Position numbers and translations under genes: made by a program. The notes under the pieces are model-generated. The model did not search any database and was not told the DNA's origin. It was given only the letters and a program-made list of their open reading frames with translations. 64,000 nt of DNA from Natrinema sp. CBA1119 (GTDB lineage: Archaea; Halobacteriota; Halobacteria; Halobacteriales; Natrialbaceae). Below are positions 61,678 through 64,000 of the stretch, piece by piece (positions within the stretch are counted from its first letter, which is position 1; the number at the start of each line of letters is the position of its first letter). The stretch is taken from the NCBI RefSeq assembly GCF_002572525.1, contig NZ_PDBS01000002.1, positions 62,001 to 126,000 on the forward strand, given 5' to 3'.

Positions 61678-62208
61678 ATGAAAGAGACGACCGAGTCGAT
61701 ACCTGAGAACGCGGTATGGATTGCTGATTCAGGCGTTTTCATTGCCTGTGGCCGCCAACAGCGGAACAAGTATACAGCGCTGGAACGGTTCGCCCAGCGG
61801 AACGAGATTACGTTCGTGATTCCACAGCGGGTGTATGAGGAACTTGGCGGTGCGCCAGACCGCAGTACGCCCGGTCAGACACCGATTAACAGTGCGATTG
61901 ATACTGGATGGGTGACCGTCGCTGATGAATTAGATTACACGAATCCGACGGTATCTAGCGTTATGGACGGTGTGCGTGGCTTCATTGCACGTGAGTCGAA
62001 TCGCTCCGAGGACAACATCGAGAAAGCGGATACCGCACTTGGTGGCGTCGCAGCCCACCTCTTAGAGAGCGGGAAGGCCGCGTCTATCTGTGTTCTCACG
62101 ACGGATGACGATGCAGGGAACGGCGTCGTCACTGCAATCGAAGCTCATGGATTCGACGGGCAAATCACATTCAAAGATGGCTTTGAGCTGATTGCAGAGA
62201 TCACGTAA
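61678..62208 (+). CDS. PIN-like domain protein, probable toxin
   Basis: 176 residues. VWIADSGVFIACGRQ (first acidic residue, Asp17), VIPQRVYEELGG (Glu57-58), IEKADTALGGVAAHLLESG (third acidic) and CVLTTDDDAGNGVV (Asp cluster) follow the order of PIN nuclease active-site residues. PIN toxins cleave RNA and are held by their antitoxin. It is paired with the HTH gene upstream as a VapBC-like module (inference). Both sit between the two copies of the integrase 3' end. Confidence 0.75.
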   Translation: MKETTESIPENAVWIADSGVFIACGRQQRNKYTALERFAQRNEITFVIPQRVYEELGGAPDRSTPGQTPINSAIDTGWVTVADELDYTNPTVSSVMDGVRGFIARESNRSEDNIEKADTALGGVAAHLLESGKAASICVLTTDDDAGNGVVTAIEAHGFDGQITFKDGFELIAEIT

Positions 62209-62347
62209 TATCGAGTCTCTTGACCGTCAGTGACGCCGTCTATTGAGTGAGGATGTATACATAGCTGAAGCACTAGATTAACCGACAAAAGGCATCATAT
62301 AATCGGTTATGAGTTGGTCAAAATAAAGCCCATACTGCCTTAATCTA

Positions 62348-62435
62348 CGCCAATTCAGATACATGTGCCCGGAAGCTCCGCCGGGAGTATATGCACGAGC
62401 AACTGGCTGCCGCCTTCGAAACGAATGAGGGGTAA
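62348..62435 (+). repeat. Duplicated 3' end of the integrase gene
   Basis: Translation gives NSDTCARKLRREYMHEQLAA AFETNEG and a stop, against LSDTRARTLRRKYMRDQLAA AFEPSEE at 60926-61010. About 28 codons are repeated in the same orientation, with divergence. The copy has no start and is not a gene. Confidence 0.75.
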
Positions 62436-62474
62436 CACCAGGGCATCTACCCACCTCTAGCCCCTACGGTCCCC

Positions 62475-63002
62475 ATGGCCCGCGTGTACACGTTCGGACA
62501 CTCCTCGCGTTCGATCGAAGAGTTCGTCTCAGTGCTCCACAGCTACGACGTCACCATCGTAGTCGACGTCCGCCGGTTTCCCGGCTCGCGGCGGAACCCC
62601 CAGTTCGGTGCTGACGCGCTGGCCACGGCCCTCGACGAGCACGGGATCGGATACCGCCACTTCGAGGCGCTTGGGGGCCGGCGTTCGAGCCCCGAGGCGG
62701 ACTCACCGAACGACGAGTGGGACAACGACTCGTTCCAGGCGTACGCCGACTACGCGCTCACCGACGAATTTCAAACTGCGCTCGACGAGCTGGTCGCGCT
62801 CGCCGAGACCGACGTGCCGGCGATTGTCTGCGCCGAAGCCGTCTATTGGCGCTGTCATCGGCGGATCATCGCCGACTGGCTCCTCGCCCGCGGCTGCGAC
62901 ATCGTCAATATCTATGACGTCGACCACGCTGACGAGCACGAATTGACTCGATTCGCGGAGGTGGCAAACGGGCGGGTTACCTATCCTGCGGGTGGAAAGT
63001 AG
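62475..63002 (+). CDS. DUF488-family protein
   Basis: 175 residues. VYTFGHSSRSIEEFVSVLHS, VVDVRRFPGSRRNPQFGADA, LGGRRSSPEADSPNDEW and IVCAEAVYWRCHRRIIADWL are all signature segments of DUF488, with the C-A-E...C-H-R cysteines (Cys137, Cys146 approximately). The family is widespread and of unknown function, with proposals around nucleotide or stress metabolism. It starts 40 bases after the duplicated integrase end. Length is normal. Confidence 0.88.
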   Translation: MARVYTFGHSSRSIEEFVSVLHSYDVTIVVDVRRFPGSRRNPQFGADALATALDEHGIGYRHFEALGGRRSSPEADSPNDEWDNDSFQAYADYALTDEFQTALDELVALAETDVPAIVCAEAVYWRCHRRIIADWLLARGCDIVNIYDVDHADEHELTRFAEVANGRVTYPAGGK

Positions 63003-63086
63003 TGTCATCGAGCAATCCGACGCGCTGTCTCTCGCCAGTTCAGCGGAGTAATATTGATTATGTGAGGTAACCAGAGTTACCTTAGC

Positions 63087-63509
63087 ATGGCAGACGAACG
63101 CCGACACGACCGGGACGAGAACGAAACCGACGAGCGGACGGCGTCGTCCGCCGGCGAGGCCCGGCTTCGGGACGACTTCTTTACGGGCCCGCGCATCGCC
63201 ACGTTCGAGGATTACCTCGAACAGCTCGACGCGATCGCCAATTCGACCCGTTTCGTGATTTGCTACCTCCTCTACGAAGACGGCGACACGACGTACAAAG
63301 AGCTGAGCAACGCGACTGACAAGGCTGGCAACGCGCTCAATCACCACCTCGATACGCTCCAGTCCGCGGGGCTCATCACGCAGTCGAAGCAACGAGTCGA
63401 CGGGCAAGAGCGGTCAGTCTATACACTCTCGATCCTCGGCCAGAAACTCATCGACCCCATGATCGATTTAATCGCCGAGGAAGGCGACCTCGCTGAACAG
63501 TACACGTAA
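63087..63509 (+). CDS. ArsR-like winged-helix regulator
   Basis: 140 residues. A charged disordered N-terminus (1-33), then LEQLDAIANSTRFVICYLLY, KELSNATDKAGNALNHHLDT (recognition helix) and LQSAGLITQSKQRVDGQERS, VYTLSILGQKLIDPM (wing and dimer helix). This is a standard ArsR/HTH_20-type haloarchaeal repressor without metal-binding Cys. ATG 63087 follows an AT-rich segment and TTACC repeat; its target is unknown, possibly itself. Confidence 0.82.
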   Translation: MADERRHDRDENETDERTASSAGEARLRDDFFTGPRIATFEDYLEQLDAIANSTRFVICYLLYEDGDTTYKELSNATDKAGNALNHHLDTLQSAGLITQSKQRVDGQERSVYTLSILGQKLIDPMIDLIAEEGDLAEQYT

Positions 63510-63649
63510 CCGCTCGTCCGTTCTCCGACAGGGCTTCGAGTATCTCCCTCCTCCTGGTGGGCGTTTTCGATACACAAATAGCCACACCAAGCCTCTAATC
63601 CGCTCTTCGATGATGTTTCCGATGTAACATCGCAATCGAGTACGTCAGA

Positions 63650-63691
63650 TTAACCAACACATCCAGCACGATCGGCGTTGATGTTGGTTAA
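63650..63691. repeat. 42-bp palindromic element, copy C
   Basis: TTAACCAACA and TGTTGGTTAA around a 22-base spacer, 12 bases from the transposase stop at the right edge. See copies at 7411-7451 and 22772-22813. The right arm resembles the end of the IS1595-type element. Confidence 0.6.
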
Positions 63692-63703
63692 TATTGAACG
63701 CTC

Positions 63704-64000
63704 TTATGTAGAATTGCGGAAGGCCCCGATAACGAGACAATCAATGGTTGACTCGACGGATTCGACAGCCAGAGAGAGTGGCCGAACGATGCCGAAGGTG
63801 TGAGCGGCCTGTTCCAAGCCCTGCTTGGACAGGCCGCGAAACTTCCGCAGCCACGGCTGGACAAGCGAAAACAGGCACTCAGCCTGGTTAATGTGGACAC
63901 CGTCGGGCGAGACGTATCTTTCCTTGTGCACGACCGTTCGATGGTCACGCTCCATCTCTCGGTAGGCTTGGAGGCCGTCGGTCCAGACCTCTCCCAGCGA
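63704..64000 (-). CDS. IS1595-type transposase, cut by the window edge
   Basis: The visible C-terminal 99 codons include LEAYREMERDHRTVVHKERY-like sequence, DGVHINQAECLFSLVQPWLR and RKFRGLSKQGLEQAAHTFGI, characteristic of the DDE domain end of the IS1595 group (the H-x-N region). The rest lies beyond 64000. The frame is open as far as it can be seen, so the gene may be intact. Confidence 0.8.
   Translation of the reverse strand, partial: SLGEVWTDGLQAYREMERDHRTVVHKERYVSPDGVHINQAECLFSLVQPWLRKFRGLSKQGLEQAAHTFGIVRPLSLAVESVESTIDCLVIGAFRNST

Noticed and set aside
1-64000. CRISPR array
   Set aside because: I saw no series of regularly spaced direct repeats; the repeats found are IS ends, palindromes and a MITE. 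The CARF-like regulator at 23252 is not accompanied by cas genes.
1-64000. Replication origin or Orc1/Cdc6 gene
   Set aside because: No AAA+ initiator, RepH-type gene or cluster of origin repeats could be recognised on either strand.

Overview
The window reads as a haloarchaeal (Halobacteria) replicon, most likely a megaplasmid or a chromosomal island rich in insertion sequences (inference). The evidence is the acidic proteomes, Tat-lipoprotein signals with VAGC/IAGC lipoboxes, halocyanin-type cupredoxins, an extra TATA-binding protein, HalOD1 and bacterio-opsin-activator-type regulators, PadR and DUF7344-like winged helices, intron-bearing CAU tRNAs, and haloarchaeal IS families (IS6, ISH8-like IS4, ISH3, IS1182, IS200/IS605, IS1595). 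No intact replication initiator or partition gene was recognised.

Layout. 1-9.6 kb: an IS graveyard with one intact CPBP-family membrane protease and one halocyanin-like lipoprotein, followed by decayed plasmid-type genes (helix-hairpin-helix, OB-fold, ArdC/ImmA-like peptidase). 10-16 kb: a cupredoxin, an IS1182 relic, and a GC-rich block (large membrane protein, PP-loop protein, truncated PAS protein) bounded by direct repeats of the IS1182 tail. 16-23 kb: a multicopper oxidase, an orphan MrpA-type antiporter subunit, and a heavily decayed Elp3 gene.

23.2-26.9 kb is the most striking region. A CARF-like/winged-helix regulator (HFX_2341 type) is divergent from a tight four-gene operon: ubiquitin-like protein, E2-like protein, JAMM deubiquitinase-like protease, E1-like enzyme. 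Every junction is an ATGA overlap. This is a complete ubiquitin-like conjugation and deconjugation module in an archaeon, next to a possible signal-sensing regulator.

27-42 kb: PadR regulators and small-protein operons, then a copper-redox neighbourhood (cupredoxin lipoproteins, a cupredoxin fused to a PQQ-type sugar dehydrogenase, membrane proteins, a DsbA/DsbB pair). Part of it lies in a 6.5 kb IS-bounded unit flanked by a perfect 12-bp direct repeat. 42-54 kb: a second ISH8-like element with abnormal flanks, a receiver protein lacking the phospho-acceptor Asp, an integrase, many small regulators and zinc ribbons, membrane proteins, a 108-bp MITE inside a gene, and two CAU tRNA genes with introns, one degenerate. 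54-64 kb: DUF7344 and HalOD1 proteins, a TnpB fragment, a TBP, a bat-type regulator, integrase fragments, an intact integrase whose 3' end is duplicated beyond a probable antitoxin/PIN-toxin pair, a DUF488 protein, an ArsR-like regulator and an IS1595-type transposase cut by the window edge.

All family names come from reading the sequence without database searches. Function statements for unknown families are inference.
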